Positions 62,396 to 64,000 of a stretch of 64,000 nucleotides of DNA are shown here, one piece after another. The stretch covers positions 2,804,322 to 2,868,321 of the forward strand of contig VZTI01004088.1 in the NCBI GenBank assembly GCA_013397865.1, written 5' to 3'. Each line of letters begins with the position of its first letter. Positions within the stretch are counted from its first letter, which is position 1. The stretch comes from Struthidea cinerea (Eukaryota > Chordata > Aves > Passeriformes > Corcoracidae). The notes beneath the pieces were generated by a model. The model was not told the origin of the DNA and did no database searches. It saw nothing but the letters and a program-made list of their open reading frames with translations. The position numbers and the translations under genes are program-made.

Positions 62396-64000
62396 GTAAG
62401 AAATTCTTGCTTTCTTCTCTCACTCTTCTTGATTCCCTCATCTGCACTTTCTGAAGTCTCAGTTTTACCTCTTTTTATTTATTTTCCTCACTTCTTGGCT
62501 TTAGTTGGAGACTTGTTTTGATTTGTAAGCAAAAAACTTGTCCTGTGAAGCTGTCAGACTTGGAGATTTCATAACTAGTTTGGGTGCAGCTGCTGACTGC
62601 CTCTGAGTCCTCTATAAAGTGAATAACAGAGTTATTCACTCTCAGTTTTTTAATTGACTTTCTGTTTGCCATCAGCTTCTGTTCATAAGTACCCTCGGGT
62701 GAGTGTCATTATTTTAAGTTTAAAAGGCAATCCCCTAAAAATCTATTTTTCACCTTCCAGCTTTCAATATCACTTTCTGGAAGCAGAGCTTTCTCTCTTA
62801 CCTCTGAATAGGCTGGAGGATTCTCAGTGGGATGCTGTTCCTTCCTGCAGTCAGCTTGATCAAGCTGCGTCAGTCAATGTACTCCATTCCCCTGGTGTGG
62901 GTTGACAGAATGAAGCCCTGCTGGTTCTACCCCACGCAGTAGCTACCAGAGATTATTCCAAAACAGCAGGGCTGCTGCTGGCTATTTCATGAGCAGGCCA
63001 GGCTGCAGTCTGTTGGATCCTCAGAAACCGCATTCTGCAATTCTCCTTAAGGAGAATTCTCCTTCTCAGGCTCTTTCCAATTCACCTTTTTTCTCAGGCT
63101 CTCTCCTTAGTGACCCAGTGACAGGTGGGCAAATAGCAGGACCCCTCATCCATTATCTAAACAGAGATAGGATCTCTGGGTGGCAGGGTGGTAGGTGTGG
63201 AATTCCATAGTGCCAACAAAGCTACTCTGCAGGTTCAAGGGACTACATGAATAAACTTAATATTCTGCTGACATCTTGTGGGTTTTGTTGTTTAATGTTG
63301 TTTTAGAATTAAAGACATCTATTACTTTTAAATTTTTTTACTGTGCCATGTGCATCTATTCTCTTTCAAATGATGTTTTATAAAGACTGAAGGTTTACAT
63401 TTCCAGAAGTAGAACTGAAGTGCAAACAGAACAGGTTATGTTTCACTGTACATGCCTCATCCCTGACATTCAAAGTGTTCCTTTCTGTGGTGGGGAGGAA
63501 ACTGTCTCCATTCTATTCTTGTAAAATCTCTTGATCTCTCTGTAGTGGATATTGGCAGAGATGACCACACGGGTTGTGAGAAATCTTGGGTTGCTGTTTT
63601 CTTCCATAAATGACTAATTTTAAATAAAATTGGATAGGGGTCAAGAGTTCCTATTACAAAGGTTGCCAGCTGATACTGCCTTTGAGTTACTGCTGAACTG
63701 AGACAAGCACAAGGAAGCAAAACACCTAACTTCAACATGCAATGAAGTAGAAGACTGTACTTTGAATTGGCAAGAGAGTTGATAGCTGCCTCATCTCAAG
63801 AGAAATCATGGAGGAAAAACGTTTGTGAGATGGGCTGTGGTCTTCTCTGGGAAGGAGTGATGTCATTTCTTTCTCCAGATAAAGCATGAACATTTCTTCT
63901 TTGTTCACTTGCTGCGAGGCAGCGGTCAGCAGTTTCAGGTTGCCAAGTGCTGAGAGTACAGTTTTCACTGGGAAATGACAACAAATAGCTGGTAGGTGGT
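62396..64000 (+). other. UNC79: UNC79 intron after exon L (window end)
   Basis: No match to the next UNC79 exon was found. The only clear structure is a 20-base perfect palindrome at 63039-63058 with an adjacent ctcaggctct repeat (63065 and 63096). Confidence 0.75.
63039..63058. repeat. 20-base perfect palindrome
   Basis: The half-site aattctcctt is followed directly by its reverse complement. No spacer. Function unknown. Confidence 0.9.

Overview
This is a vertebrate nuclear window, most probably from a bird. It has widely spaced small exons with canonical GT/AG boundaries, AT-rich introns, several CR1 LINE copies whose 3' ends look typically avian, and two GC-rich CpG islands that each contain an N gap, as is common in short-read bird assemblies. 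No prokaryotic-style operon, CRISPR array, phage or integrated virus was seen.

Layout. 1-4960 is AT-rich with no recognisable exon; by synteny it should be intron 1 of BTBD7, which lies on the minus strand. 4960-5850 is a CpG island interrupted by an N gap (5381-5626). From human gene order it is the expected head-to-head BTBD7/UNC79 promoter. 5850-39886 is then the long 5' intron of UNC79, which carries: a nested two-exon cytochrome c oxidase subunit 8 gene (23355-24396, COX8C by position); three CR1 3' ends in a row plus an older CR1-like relic (10637-12140); a 1.5 kb CR1 fragment (30580-32110); and a second CpG island with its own N gap (34451-34689).

39887-62395 holds twelve consecutive coding exons of UNC79 on the plus strand. 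They join in frame into 501 residues, roughly the first fifth of the protein. The start codon exon is not certain and the gene runs off the right edge. UNC79 is a very large scaffold subunit of the NALCN sodium-leak channel complex (NALCN, UNC80, FAM155A). The introns carry further CR1 relics at 47150-48095, 50285-50495 and 55325-55660.

The genes are linked mainly by position: BTBD7 and UNC79 are thought to share a promoter, and COX8C sits inside UNC79 on the same strand. The points most worth following up are the unresolved UNC79 start (two phase-compatible candidates), the avian COX8 copy that resembles COX8A but sits at the COX8C locus, and an isolated GC-rich, CpG-rich coding exon (61675-61904) that encodes part of a Cys/His-rich module. 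I found no convincing new biological system.
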